64,000 nucleotides of DNA from FEN-1139 sp038207155 (GTDB lineage Bacteria; Myxococcota_A; Polyangia; Polyangiales; Polyangiaceae), in NCBI GenBank assembly GCA_038207155.1, contig JBBRAB010000008.1:62001-126000 (forward strand), read 5' to 3'. How positions within the stretch are numbered: position 1 is the first letter of the stretch; the number at the start of each line of letters is the position of its first letter. The notes under the pieces are model-generated. The model was not told the origin of the DNA and did no database searches. It worked only from the letters and a program-made list of their open reading frames with translations. Shown piece after piece: positions 26,354-35,009 of the stretch. A program made the translations under genes and the position numbers.

Positions 26354-28255
26354 ATGTTGACGGCCACCGGCCCGCTTGCTCAAACCGACTACAATACCCT
26401 CCTGGAGTCACTTCCGGCGGGCCTCGTTTGGTTGGATCGCGAGTTAACGCTGGTCGGCGTCAACCGCAACTTCGCTCGGCTCGTCGGCGCGTCCCGCGAG
26501 ACGCTGCTCGGACGCTCACTGAGTGACCTGAGCGCCGATCCGGTCAGGGCCAAGCTCAACTGGCAGGGGCTGCTCGTCGCTCCAGCGAGCTTTTGCTGGA
26601 CGCTCCACGGCGAGCACGGAACCACGACCGCGCTGCAGATCTGTGGTGCTCCGTTCCGCGCCGCAACCCCGAGCGGGCTCGTGGCGTTGGTTACCGAACT
26701 CGCCGACGAGTCTGAACACCTCGCCGCCCTGCACGACGTGCAGTCACAACAGCGGGCGCTGCTCGACAGTCTGCCCTTTAGCGCCTGGCTGAAGGACGCC
26801 GAGGGTCGGTTTCTCGCCGTCAACGCCCCGTTTGCTCAAATGGCGGGAAGGACGGTCGGAGAGCTCGTCGGTCACACCGACGCCGAGTATTGGCCGCCCG
26901 AGCTCGCCAATAAATACCGCGAAGACGATCTCCGGGTGATGCGCCTCGGAATACCCTTGGCCGTCGAGGAGGTCATCGTCGGGCCCGCCGGGGAAACCTG
27001 GCATGAAACCCATAAGAACCCCATCTTCGATGCGCTGGGTCGCGTATGCGGAACTGCAGGAACCGCGCGCGATGTCACCGAACGCCGCCACGCCGAACAG
27101 GAGCGACTGGCGCTGCTCGATCAGCTGCAGAAGCTCGAACGGCTTGAGAGCCTCGGTGTTCTGGCTGGGGGCATTGCGCACGACTTTAACAATCTGCTTG
27201 GAGGACTGTTTGGTTTCGTCGATCTTGCCCGGGAAGCCAGCCACGAACCCGAGGTCGTCGAGCTGCTGAGCGAAGCCCTTGCGGTGTTTGGGCGTGCGCG
27301 TGGCATCACGCAGCAACTGTTGACGTTCAGTCGGGGTGGCAGCCCGATCCGCGAGCTGGATCGCGTCGATCTCGTGCTCGAAAGCACCGCACGCTTCGTG
27401 CTCAGCGGCTCCTCGGTGTCACTCAAGCTTGAGCTCGAGCCATCGCTCGACGCCTGCGACTACGACGCCGCTCAACTGAGTCAGGTCTTTCAGAACCTCC
27501 TGCTCAACGCGGTCGAGGCCATGAGCGGCGGTGGCCAGCTGCAGATCACTGCTCGCAATCGCGAGCTTGAGGCGCTGCAGCTCCCTGGACTTGCTGCCGG
27601 ACGCTACGTCGAGTTTGTCTTCACCGACCACGGACCCGGCATTTCCCCGGCGCTCCAGGCGCGGATATTTGACCCGTTTTTTACCACCAAATCCCGAGGC
27701 TGCGGACTCGGATTGGTCTCGTCACTCTCCATCATGCGGAGGCATTTTGGAACGATCCTGGTCGAGAGTGAACCGGGCCACGGGGCCACTTTTCGCGTGC
27801 TGTTGCCGTCGACCCGCGCCGCTCTCCCTCCACGCATCTCGACGGCTCCGTCAACCCATCGCGGTGCCGGGCGCGTGCTCGTGCTCGATGATGAGGAGTA
27901 CTTGCAACGACTGCTGGTGCAGATGCTTGAGCCCCTCGGATATGAGGTAGTCACCAGCTCGACCGCGACCGAGGCTTGGGACCTCTGGCAAGCAGCGTAT
28001 GGCACGAGTGCCCGCTTCTCCCTGGTTATCCTGGATCTTACCTTGCCCGGTGGCCCCGGCGGGTGTGAACTCATGCTGCGTATCCGTGAGCAGGATCAGG
28101 AGCTTCGGTCGATTGTCAGCAGCGGCTACGCCGAGGATCCCGTTCTCGCAAACCCGACCAAGTACGGGTTCGATGCACGACTTCCCAAGCCCTATCGGCG
28201 TGAAGAGCTGCTCGCCGCGCTCGAATTGGTCGCGAGCATGAAGCGCTCACGCTAG
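26354..28255 (+). CDS. Hybrid sensor histidine kinase (PAS-PAS-HisKA-HATPase-REC)
   Basis: 633 aa, soluble. Two PAS domains (~10-120 and ~135-250), a HisKA dimerisation domain with phosphoacceptor His276 in GGIAHDFNN, a HATPase domain (N-box LLLNAVEAM, DHGPGIS, FFTTKSRGCGLGL) and a C-terminal receiver (~505-630) with acidic pair Asp512/513, phospho-Asp561 (VILDLTLPGG) and LPKPYRREEL. The AHDFNN sequence is typical of hybrid kinases that pass phosphate to their own receiver. No transmembrane helix, so the signal is cytoplasmic. No DNA-binding partner gene is adjacent. Confidence 0.94.
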   Translation: MLTATGPLAQTDYNTLLESLPAGLVWLDRELTLVGVNRNFARLVGASRETLLGRSLSDLSADPVRAKLNWQGLLVAPASFCWTLHGEHGTTTALQICGAPFRAATPSGLVALVTELADESEHLAALHDVQSQQRALLDSLPFSAWLKDAEGRFLAVNAPFAQMAGRTVGELVGHTDAEYWPPELANKYREDDLRVMRLGIPLAVEEVIVGPAGETWHETHKNPIFDALGRVCGTAGTARDVTERRHAEQERLALLDQLQKLERLESLGVLAGGIAHDFNNLLGGLFGFVDLAREASHEPEVVELLSEALAVFGRARGITQQLLTFSRGGSPIRELDRVDLVLESTARFVLSGSSVSLKLELEPSLDACDYDAAQLSQVFQNLLLNAVEAMSGGGQLQITARNRELEALQLPGLAAGRYVEFVFTDHGPGISPALQARIFDPFFTTKSRGCGLGLVSSLSIMRRHFGTILVESEPGHGATFRVLLPSTRAALPPRISTAPSTHRGAGRVLVLDDEEYLQRLLVQMLEPLGYEVVTSSTATEAWDLWQAAYGTSARFSLVILDLTLPGGPGGCELMLRIREQDQELRSIVSSGYAEDPVLANPTKYGFDARLPKPYRREELLAALELVASMKRSR

Positions 28256-28300
28256 GCCTGCTCAGACGCGTGCGCACTCCACGGGGACATCGCTCCCTGC

Positions 28301-28954
28301 TCAATCCGCGGCGCGTCGCAGCAACACGCGAGCTGGAGCACCGTCGGCATTGACGAGGCGCAAAGGCGCGCAGCAGAGCTCCCACTCCCCCGCTGTCACA
28401 GCCTCGAGCAAGAGCCCTTCAACGATCAACAGCCCTGCCCCGAGCAAGCGCTGGTGCACAGGCAAAGGATCGCTAAACGGCGCAATCGACAGGGCGTCGA
28501 TTCCGACGAGCCGCACACCCCGTTCAACCAACCAGGTTGCCGCTCCCTCGCTAAGCGCGACGTAGTCGCGCACAAACTCCGAGCAGCTCAACCGCCGCTG
28601 ACGACTGTTTTCCGTGCGTAGCAGGAGTCGCTCGGGACGGCGAGTGTCAACGGCACGTGCCAGCTGCTCGGCAGAGATCTGCTCCCCCTCGTTCGGAAGG
28701 TCGACAATCAGGCAGGGACCCCACAGCAGCTCAAGCGGGTAGACTTCGAGCCCTTCTCCCTGCGGGAGGAAGTGACTTGGCGCATCCACGTGGCTGCCGT
28801 GATGACTGCTGAGCTCCAGTCGAGAGACCTCCACCCCATCCCCCGCCGCGTGCGACGCCGTGAGCTTGCGCGAGAACTGTGCGTCCCCTGGCCAAACCAA
28901 CGTGGTTTGGTCGAGCGGCATGGTGGCGTCAACGACGACGTAGGAGCGAGGCAT
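28301..28954 (-). CDS. Cyclase-family metal hydrolase (kynurenine formamidase-like)
   Basis: 217 aa. The metal-binding signature HHGSHVDAPSHF (family HxGTHxDxPxH) is clear, with VVVDATMPLDQTTLVWPGD at the N-terminus and VGIDALSIAPF further on. The family includes kynurenine formamidases and isatin hydrolases, so the substrate is an amide or lactam that cannot be named here. No other kynurenine-pathway genes are close. Convergent with the histidine kinase gene. Confidence 0.9.
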   Translation of the reverse strand: MPRSYVVVDATMPLDQTTLVWPGDAQFSRKLTASHAAGDGVEVSRLELSSHHGSHVDAPSHFLPQGEGLEVYPLELLWGPCLIVDLPNEGEQISAEQLARAVDTRRPERLLLRTENSRQRRLSCSEFVRDYVALSEGAATWLVERGVRLVGIDALSIAPFSDPLPVHQRLLGAGLLIVEGLLLEAVTAGEWELCCAPLRLVNADGAPARVLLRRAAD

Positions 28955-29073
28955 ACACAGGCGAGGCTAGCGCGATCGGGGCGCGTCGGAGCTCGGACCG
29001 GAAATGCAGCGGCGCAACGCCCCAAAAATGGTCATAATAGCCCGTCGGAAACGTTCCCAGTCGGAGGCTATCG

Positions 29074-31065
29074 ATGCGTTCTTCCCTTGGCGTAGCTCTC
29101 ATCATTTCTCTCTCCCCAGTCGCCTGCGGTTCATCGGACTCCGCTGCCGCACCTGGAGCATCAGCCGCCGGAGCGACCGCGACGGGCGGCACGCACAAGG
29201 GAGGCAGCGCGACGGGTGGCAGCGCGACGGGTGGCAGCGCAGCCGGCGGAACGACGGGTGGCACCACGACGGGTGGCAGCGCGACAGGCGGAACGATTGG
29301 TGGCACCGGACCGCTCAAGGAGCCGCCCATGGCGGTCGAGGATCCGGCCGCCAACGCGCAGGTACACATCTCGCATATTGGGTATGAACTCCGTGCGCCC
29401 AAGCACGCTGTGGTCCAAGCCAGTGCCACGATTTCCCGCTTTCAGCTGGTGTCGGCGAGCGACTCCAAGGTCTACCTCAGTGGAACGCTCCGCGAGCGCA
29501 CTGGATTCACGAGTTGGAGCGGGGGCCCTCGCTACTACACGGCGGATTTCTCGGCGCTGACACGCCCCGGTGACTATCTCCTACGGGTCAATGGCGCTAA
29601 TACGCCAGCGTTTACCGTAGCCCAGTCGGTGCACTTCACGAAGACCGCGACAGCGGTGCTCGGTTATTTCAAGAATTCACGTGCAGACGACAAGGCGGTC
29701 TGGGACGCCGATGCGGCGGTCCCCTTTTACGGCGCCGCCACGAAGCACAACGTTCAAGGCGGTTGGTACGACGCCTCGGGGGATAGCTCCAAATACCTCT
29801 CGCACCTCAGCTACGCCAATTACCTGAATCCGCAGCAGATCCCGCTGACCGCCTGGGCGCTCGCATCCGTCGCTGATGACGCGCCAACCTTAGTCGCAGG
29901 TCTTGGTCTCGACGCCGCGCTAAAGGATGAAGCGCGCTGGGGAGCTGACTACCTGCTGCGCGTGCTCGACGACGCGGGATACTTCTACATCGGTGTGTTC
30001 GATGGTTGGTCGGGCAACGTTGGGAACCGCGAAATCTGTACCTTCAGCGGCCAGAGTGGTGTCAAGACGACGGCGTATCAGGCTGCGTATCGCGAAGGCG
30101 GCGGCCTGGCCATCGCGGCGCTCGCGCGCGTCGCACGCTGGGGCACGGCAGGGGCGTTTACGGCTCAACAATATAAGGATGGCGCTGAGAAGGCCTTTGC
30201 CCATCTGGAAACCAACGGTGCAAATTACTGCGACGATCAGGTCGAGAACGTCATCGATGACTATGCGGCGCTGCTCGCCGCCAGTGAGCTCTTTGCCACC
30301 ACCGCGAAGGCCGCGTATCTCCCCGCCGCGCGCAAGCGGGCGACCCAGCTCGAAGCACGCGTGACGCCGCGCGGTTACTTCAATTCCAATGCGGCCGGGC
30401 GTCCCTTCTGGCATGCCTCCGACGCGGGATTGCCCGTGGTGGCGCTCGCACGCTACCTTGAGGTTGAGACGGACGCGGCCGCGCGTACTGCCGCTAAGGC
30501 CGCGATTCGCAAACACCTCGACTACCTCGTGGCGGTGACGAGCGCGGTTACCAATCCCTTCGGCTACGCACGGCAGACCTTCAACACCGGTGCCGGTGGT
30601 GCTCAGACCGATGGCTTCTTCATTCCTCACGACAATGAGAGCGGCTACTGGTGGCAGGGTGAAAATGCGCGACTCGCGTCGCTGGCCGCAGCGGCTCTGA
30701 TTGGCGGACGCGCCTTGGCCTCCGCGACGACCGAACCGCTGGGGGTCTCCCCGAGCCTAGCGGGCTATGCCGAGGATCAGCTCGATTGGGTACTCGGTAA
30801 AAACCCCAAGGATCTGTGCTTCCTCAAAGGCTTTGGTCGTAACAACCCGCCGCCGTACAAGGGTGGCGCGGCCGAGGCGCAGCCCTTGGACGGGGGCATC
30901 TCCAATGGTATTACCGGCGCGGAAACGAAGATCAACGGAACCGGGCTGCAGTGGTTGACGAGCAGCACCGAACCGACCAACGCTTGGCAGAATTGGCGCT
31001 GGAGCGAGCAGTGGCTCCCCCACTCCAGCTGGTACTTGATCGCGATCGCGGCCCTCGGGAAGTAA
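29074..31065 (+). CDS. GH9 cellulase lipoprotein
   Basis: 663 aa. Lipoprotein signal (SLGVALIISLSPVAC), a 60-residue Gly/Thr/Ala linker, a CelD-type N-terminal Ig domain (~95-190; VHISHIGYELRAPKHAVV, YYTADFSALTRPGDYLLRV) and the (alpha/alpha)6 catalytic barrel. Catalytic elements: GGWYDASGD (Asp233 area), LDWVLGKNP, GFGRNNPP and Glu645 in RWSEQWLPH as likely acid. Expected to cut cellulose or beta-glucan outside the cell. CGGAGG lies 6 nt before the ATG. A convergent hairpin separates it from the L,D-transpeptidase gene. Confidence 0.92.
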   Translation: MRSSLGVALIISLSPVACGSSDSAAAPGASAAGATATGGTHKGGSATGGSATGGSAAGGTTGGTTTGGSATGGTIGGTGPLKEPPMAVEDPAANAQVHISHIGYELRAPKHAVVQASATISRFQLVSASDSKVYLSGTLRERTGFTSWSGGPRYYTADFSALTRPGDYLLRVNGANTPAFTVAQSVHFTKTATAVLGYFKNSRADDKAVWDADAAVPFYGAATKHNVQGGWYDASGDSSKYLSHLSYANYLNPQQIPLTAWALASVADDAPTLVAGLGLDAALKDEARWGADYLLRVLDDAGYFYIGVFDGWSGNVGNREICTFSGQSGVKTTAYQAAYREGGGLAIAALARVARWGTAGAFTAQQYKDGAEKAFAHLETNGANYCDDQVENVIDDYAALLAASELFATTAKAAYLPAARKRATQLEARVTPRGYFNSNAAGRPFWHASDAGLPVVALARYLEVETDAAARTAAKAAIRKHLDYLVAVTSAVTNPFGYARQTFNTGAGGAQTDGFFIPHDNESGYWWQGENARLASLAAAALIGGRALASATTEPLGVSPSLAGYAEDQLDWVLGKNPKDLCFLKGFGRNNPPPYKGGAAEAQPLDGGISNGITGAETKINGTGLQWLTSSTEPTNAWQNWRWSEQWLPHSSWYLIAIAALGK

Positions 31066-31103
31066 GTCTCCGCTGAGGCCGGATTTGCATCAGCGCTGCC
31101 GTC

Positions 31104-31133
31104 GAGGTGCGCCCCAAATTAGGGGTGCACCTC
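31104..31133. terminator. Convergent hairpin between GH9 and L,D-transpeptidase genes
   Basis: 12-bp stem GAGGTGCGCCCC / GGGGTGCACCTC (one G-T pair) with loop AAATTA. The TAA stop of the leftward L,D-transpeptidase gene (31119-31121) lies at the loop. No U-tract on either side, so termination is plausible rather than certain. Confidence 0.5.
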
Positions 31134-32780
31134 CACGATCGTCCCGTCGCGGCGGCTGAGCGCGCCGTGCCAACGCTGGGGCACTCCGGGACTCGTGAAA
31201 TGAAACAGCCAGCGCGCGTCGATCGGAGCCAGGTTCACGCAACCATGCGAGCGCGGACGGCCGAAATCATCGTGCCAGAAGGCAGCGTGCAGAGCGTAGC
31301 CCTCGGTGAAGTATTGAACGTAGGGGACGTCCTTCAGATCGAACTCTTCGCCCGGCTTTTCGCCGTCCATTCCCACCGTGACATGCTTGGTGTGGATCGC
31401 GAAGGTGCCACGCTTGGTCGCCGTGGTGGTCTTGTGATCCGCCAGTCCCGCGGCGCCCGTGGACACGAGCGTCACGTACACGGGCCGCGTCCCCTCGTAG
31501 GCTGTCAGGGTTTGATGTGAGATCGAGACATCGAGCCACGAGCGCCCCTGGGTCGCGAATGCAGGCCAATGCTCGGGGGTCTCCGCGACCACCAGCCGCT
31601 CATCGCGTAGCCAGTCACCGCTACGCGTCTCGAGCCAGTTGGAGCCGAGCGCGTTCAGCCGACGTCCCGTCACCGCGACCGCCTCACGATGCCCGAGCGT
31701 GCGCCCGGGCGTCAGCTTGCCACCGCTCGGATCGCCCTGAAAAAGCCTAGCGTTGTGCGCCATTACGAACGCGACTGGCAAGGTCTGTCCCCCCTCGAGC
31801 GCGAGTCCGTGAAAACGGCTCGGCTCAATCGGGCGCAGCCGCTCGACGAGCACCAGTGAGAGATCCGTCGTCAACCCAAACACGCGCCCATCGGCGTCGT
31901 ACAGACCCAGCAGGGAAAATGCACTGCGCGCCTTGGCTCGACCGAGGTTGAGCACGCCACGCTGGCGCGGGTAGCCGTAAGCATTCGGGACGGTACGCAG
32001 CCAGGCAGGCGCGCTCTCAGCAGGCCAGCGCAGCCAATCGGCGCGCGCGCGCGCATCCGAGACCCACTCGCCTTCGCCCTTCAATTCCTGTTCGCTCGGG
32101 AGTCGACTGAACTGCAGTGGAGCGATGCCGCGCGGAACGCCGTAGGCGTACGGCAGGCCCTCGAAGCGGTCTGGGCGCCGTCGAGCGAAGCTGGCGAGAG
32201 GGTGCTCGAGATCGAGCGTTGACGAACGTCCGTTGTTGCAGACGTAACCCTCCGGCACAATGCGATACCACCCACCCGGGCACTCCTCATCGCCAACTGG
32301 GTCGCGATCGCGAGCCACCATCGCGCCGAATCGGAGGTACCCGATCTTACGCGAGCCTGGACGCGGCAGATCATAGACCCAAGTCTCGCGCCCGATCGCG
32401 ATCAGCACGGGCTCACTATTGGACAGCTCGTGGGTCGCGCCTGGCTCGGCGGCGCCAAGCTCGCGTCGCGCGCTGCGTTTCGTGCTGCCGTCCGTCGCTC
32501 CAGGCCTGGTGAGGGACGCGGCGCTGTCCTTGGAGGGACTTCGGCCCACCCGCCCTGCGAGCAGGACCTTTGCTGGGGCGTCGTGACCAGCACGCCGCCC
32601 GCGGGCAAAGTGAGTCGAGACCCAGGCCGTGAGGCCCCGCACGGGGCCAGCGGCGATGCTCTCGCCCGTGACTGTACCCAAGGCGCCATGCTCGGGACAG
32701 CTGGTCAGCAGCAGGGCCGCGACAACCCCGAAGGCGGAGCGCCGGCTCTGACGGTGAGGGGAAGACCCAGGTTGGGGCAT
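31119..32780 (-). CDS. L,D-transpeptidase (YkuD) lipoprotein
   Basis: 553 aa. The start at 32780 gives a lipoprotein signal (SAFGVVAALLLTSC). The N-terminal two thirds contains SH3-like segments (ETWVYDLPRPGSRKIGYLRFGAM; GDPSGGKLTPGRTLGHREAV) that could bind the wall. The C-terminal YkuD domain (~400-553) has the catalytic signature PRSHGCVNLAPIDARWLF (Cys at about 513). Such enzymes form 3-3 peptidoglycan cross-links or attach proteins to the wall. It is unusually long for the family. It precedes the AgmX-like and OmpA-like envelope genes in orientation but is separated from them by 127 bp. Confidence 0.9.
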   Translation of the reverse strand: MPQPGSSPHRQSRRSAFGVVAALLLTSCPEHGALGTVTGESIAAGPVRGLTAWVSTHFARGRRAGHDAPAKVLLAGRVGRSPSKDSAASLTRPGATDGSTKRSARRELGAAEPGATHELSNSEPVLIAIGRETWVYDLPRPGSRKIGYLRFGAMVARDRDPVGDEECPGGWYRIVPEGYVCNNGRSSTLDLEHPLASFARRRPDRFEGLPYAYGVPRGIAPLQFSRLPSEQELKGEGEWVSDARARADWLRWPAESAPAWLRTVPNAYGYPRQRGVLNLGRAKARSAFSLLGLYDADGRVFGLTTDLSLVLVERLRPIEPSRFHGLALEGGQTLPVAFVMAHNARLFQGDPSGGKLTPGRTLGHREAVAVTGRRLNALGSNWLETRSGDWLRDERLVVAETPEHWPAFATQGRSWLDVSISHQTLTAYEGTRPVYVTLVSTGAAGLADHKTTTATKRGTFAIHTKHVTVGMDGEKPGEEFDLKDVPYVQYFTEGYALHAAFWHDDFGRPRSHGCVNLAPIDARWLFHFTSPGVPQRWHGALSRRDGTIVEVHP

Positions 32781-32907
32781 GGCTGCACCTGCGGCCGTAT
32801 CAGAGTCCGCGCCAACGGGACAACTTCCCACAACGGCGAAAGCCCCACGTCCCGAGGGGCGCAGAGCTTTCGAAGGCTCCAAAAAACGGAGCGGTGTGCC
32901 GGTTCGA

Positions 32908-33309
32908 TTACTTCTTGGCAGCGACGGCCGGAGCCGCACCAACCTGGAAGTCCCAAACGTAGGTCGCGATCCCGTCATTGTTGTCGGGGGGCGCGAGCGT
33001 CAGGCCGGCGATGGCGGTGGTCACGCAAGCAGAGACGGCCTCGGGGGCGGTGGTGCCAGCAGCGTCGATAGCGACGTCCGAGAGGACGCCGGTCTCAGCC
33101 TTGACCGTGAACTTCACGGTGACCTTACCAGCAGCGCTGGACGCGGTCTTGAGGACCTCGTCGTAGCACTTCTTGATGTCGGCACTGCGGGTCTCGAGAA
33201 CCTGCTGAGTGTCCTTGGCGTACATCTCGGGGCTACGCGCCGCGAAGGAACAGGCAGCCGCGGAAAGGGCGGCGAACGAAACGAGCACGAACTTAATTGA
33301 AGCCTTCAT
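32908..33309 (-). CDS. AgmX/PglI-like small lipoprotein
   Basis: 133 aa. Lipoprotein signal (KFVLVSFAALSAAAC, Cys about 20) followed by a domain with IKKCYDEVLKTASSAAGKV, VKFTVKAETGVLSDVAID and VSACVTTAIAGLTL. The two-Cys pattern with a TonB-like beta core is that of the AgmX/PglI C-terminal domain common in myxobacteria (gliding and envelope proteins). It is 22 bp from the end of the OmpA-family gene and likely in the same transcript. The specific role is unknown. Confidence 0.8.
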   Translation of the reverse strand: MKASIKFVLVSFAALSAAACSFAARSPEMYAKDTQQVLETRSADIKKCYDEVLKTASSAAGKVTVKFTVKAETGVLSDVAIDAAGTTAPEAVSACVTTAIAGLTLAPPDNNDGIATYVWDFQVGAAPAVAAKK

Positions 33310-33331
33310 GATTCTCTCCGATGAGCGGCGT

Positions 33332-34180
33332 TCACTTCTTGGCCGGCGTGGCGGGCTTGACCGGGGTGGGAGCCTTGACCGGCGCGGCGGGTGCAACGAG
33401 CTTAGCCGATGCAGCGGGCTTAGCGGACGCTGCCGGAGCAACGGGCTTGGCGGAAGCCGCCGGAGCAACGGGCTTGGCGGAAGCCGCCGGCTTGGCGGAC
33501 GCTGCCGGAGCGGCCGAGCCCGTGGGCTTGGCTACCGTGGTCTTGGTCTGCTCGAGAACCTTCTCCTTGCCAGTGGTAGGATCGATCTCGACCTTCTTCT
33601 TGGTGACGTCCTGCTCAACAATGTTGAACTCGACGCGACGATTCTTCGCCTTGCCGTCCTCGGAGTCATTCGAAGCGATCGGCTTGGTCTCGCCGAAGCC
33701 CTTGGCGATCACGCCCTTGACGTCCACACCGTGGTCGGTGAGGTACTTCATGACGGACTTGGCGCGGTCATCACTGAGCTTCAGGTTGTAGGCGTCGTTC
33801 CCATCGGAATCGGTGTGGCCTTCGACCTGGATCTTCTTGATGTGGGGATTCTCTTTGATGACCTTGACCACGTCATCCAGAAGTCCGAACGACGCAGCCA
33901 TGATAACGGCCTTGTCGTGCTCGAACTGGACGGTCTCGTGGATCTCGATCTTGTTCTCGCGCAGCTCAACGCGCGGCGGGGGCTTGGGAGCCTCGGCCTT
34001 GACGGGGGGTGGGGGCGGCGGAGGCGGAGGCGGAGGCGGCAATTCGCCGACCACCGACATCGCCATCTTCCCCTGGAAAACCTTCGGACCGGCGCAGCCG
34101 GTTAGGACAAGCGCAATCCCGAGCACGGCGGTCCCACCAAGGACCAGACCTTTGTTTGCGGGCTTCTTAGGTGTCTGCAT
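33332..34180 (-). CDS. OmpA-family lipoprotein with polyproline stretch and Ala/Lys/Pro tail
   Basis: 282 aa. Lipoprotein signal (GTAVLGIALVLTGC), a run of 12 prolines, then an OmpA C-terminal peptidoglycan-binding domain (~70-185): VQFEHDKAVI, KIQVEGHTDSDGNDAYNLKLS, DRAKSVMKYL and NRRVEFNIV. The tail (~200-282) is made of repeats such as SAKPVAPA. The protein tethers outer membrane to peptidoglycan. AGGAGT sits 6 nt before the ATG. The polyproline run should need EF-P for translation. Followed closely by the AgmX-like gene. Confidence 0.92.
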   Translation of the reverse strand: MQTPKKPANKGLVLGGTAVLGIALVLTGCAGPKVFQGKMAMSVVGELPPPPPPPPPPPPVKAEAPKPPPRVELRENKIEIHETVQFEHDKAVIMAASFGLLDDVVKVIKENPHIKKIQVEGHTDSDGNDAYNLKLSDDRAKSVMKYLTDHGVDVKGVIAKGFGETKPIASNDSEDGKAKNRRVEFNIVEQDVTKKKVEIDPTTGKEKVLEQTKTTVAKPTGSAAPAASAKPAASAKPVAPAASAKPVAPAASAKPAASAKLVAPAAPVKAPTPVKPATPAKK

Positions 34181-34418
34181 CGTGGACTCCTGGCGCAGCG
34201 CGCCGAACGGGCTTGGTTCCCCGTGGGCGGAACCTAACCCCTGTTTGTCCCCCGGCGTCAAGGGCAAGTACTAAATTGTGGTGACTTTGTCGCAATACTC
34301 GACCGAGACGGCCGCCCGATGGGCGCGCATTGCGCCGATCCGACGCCGATGTGTGGAGGGGTGAGGGGCTCGTCCGCCCCCGTGCCTGCGTCCGCCCGTC
34401 GGGCGGCGCGTCCGCCCT

Positions 34419-35009
34419 TCAGCGCCGCGTCTGACCGACCAGAAAGACCTCGGTACTGGTACTCCGAGTCCCCTCGGGTCGAATGATCCGCGAGCTCGCG
34501 TAGCCCTTCTGAAGTGCATCACGCGCCAGCTGAAAGTCGGGACCCATGAAGAGCTTGCCGACAAACGCGGAGCCGGGCGCTCCAAGCGCGAGCGCTACCT
34601 CAAGTGCTCGCATGCAGAGTTCGTGACTCTGAGCTTGATCCCGAATTTTGGACCCCGTGGTGCTTGGCGCCATGTCGCTCAACACCACGTCATAGGGAGC
34701 AAATCGCGCGAGTTGCTCATTGCTCAGACTGAGCGCATCGCCCTGTTCCACCTGCGTATTTGGCGGAAATACCTGGCGAATCAGCTGCAGATCCACCGCC
34801 AGGAGTCGTCCCTCATCACCGATGTGCTGCCCGGCATAGAGCGACCACGAGCCGGGCGCGGCGCCGAGGTCGAGCACACGCATCCCACGACGCAGCAAGC
34901 GAACGCGGCGATCGATCTCCTCTAACTTGTAGACACTGCGAGCTGGAAAGCCTTCCGCGCGCGCGCGCTTGGTGTTGGGGTCCTGAACGTAGGGATTCTT
35001 ACGATTCAT
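34419..35009 (-). CDS. rlmE: 23S rRNA 2'-O-methyltransferase RlmE (FtsJ)
   Basis: 196 aa, usual length. Methylates the 2'-O of U2552 (E. coli numbering) in 23S rRNA late in 50S assembly. SAM site VLDLGAAPGSW; catalytic K-D-K-E tetrad visible as Lys28, Asp112 (SDMAPSTTG), Lys152 (GKLFMG) and Glu187 (TSTEVFLV). The start ATG overlaps the stop of the upstream fusion gene by 4 bp (ATGA), so the two rRNA-modification genes are translationally coupled. No FtsH gene is adjacent, unlike in E. coli. Confidence 0.95.
   Translation of the reverse strand: MNRKNPYVQDPNTKRARAEGFPARSVYKLEEIDRRVRLLRRGMRVLDLGAAPGSWSLYAGQHIGDEGRLLAVDLQLIRQVFPPNTQVEQGDALSLSNEQLARFAPYDVVLSDMAPSTTGSKIRDQAQSHELCMRALEVALALGAPGSAFVGKLFMGPDFQLARDALQKGYASSRIIRPEGTRSTSTEVFLVGQTRR

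Noticed and set aside
33209..34105. Plus-strand Gly/Leu-rich open frame
   Set aside because: Antisense to the OmpA-family and AgmX-like genes; repetitive composition explains its length.
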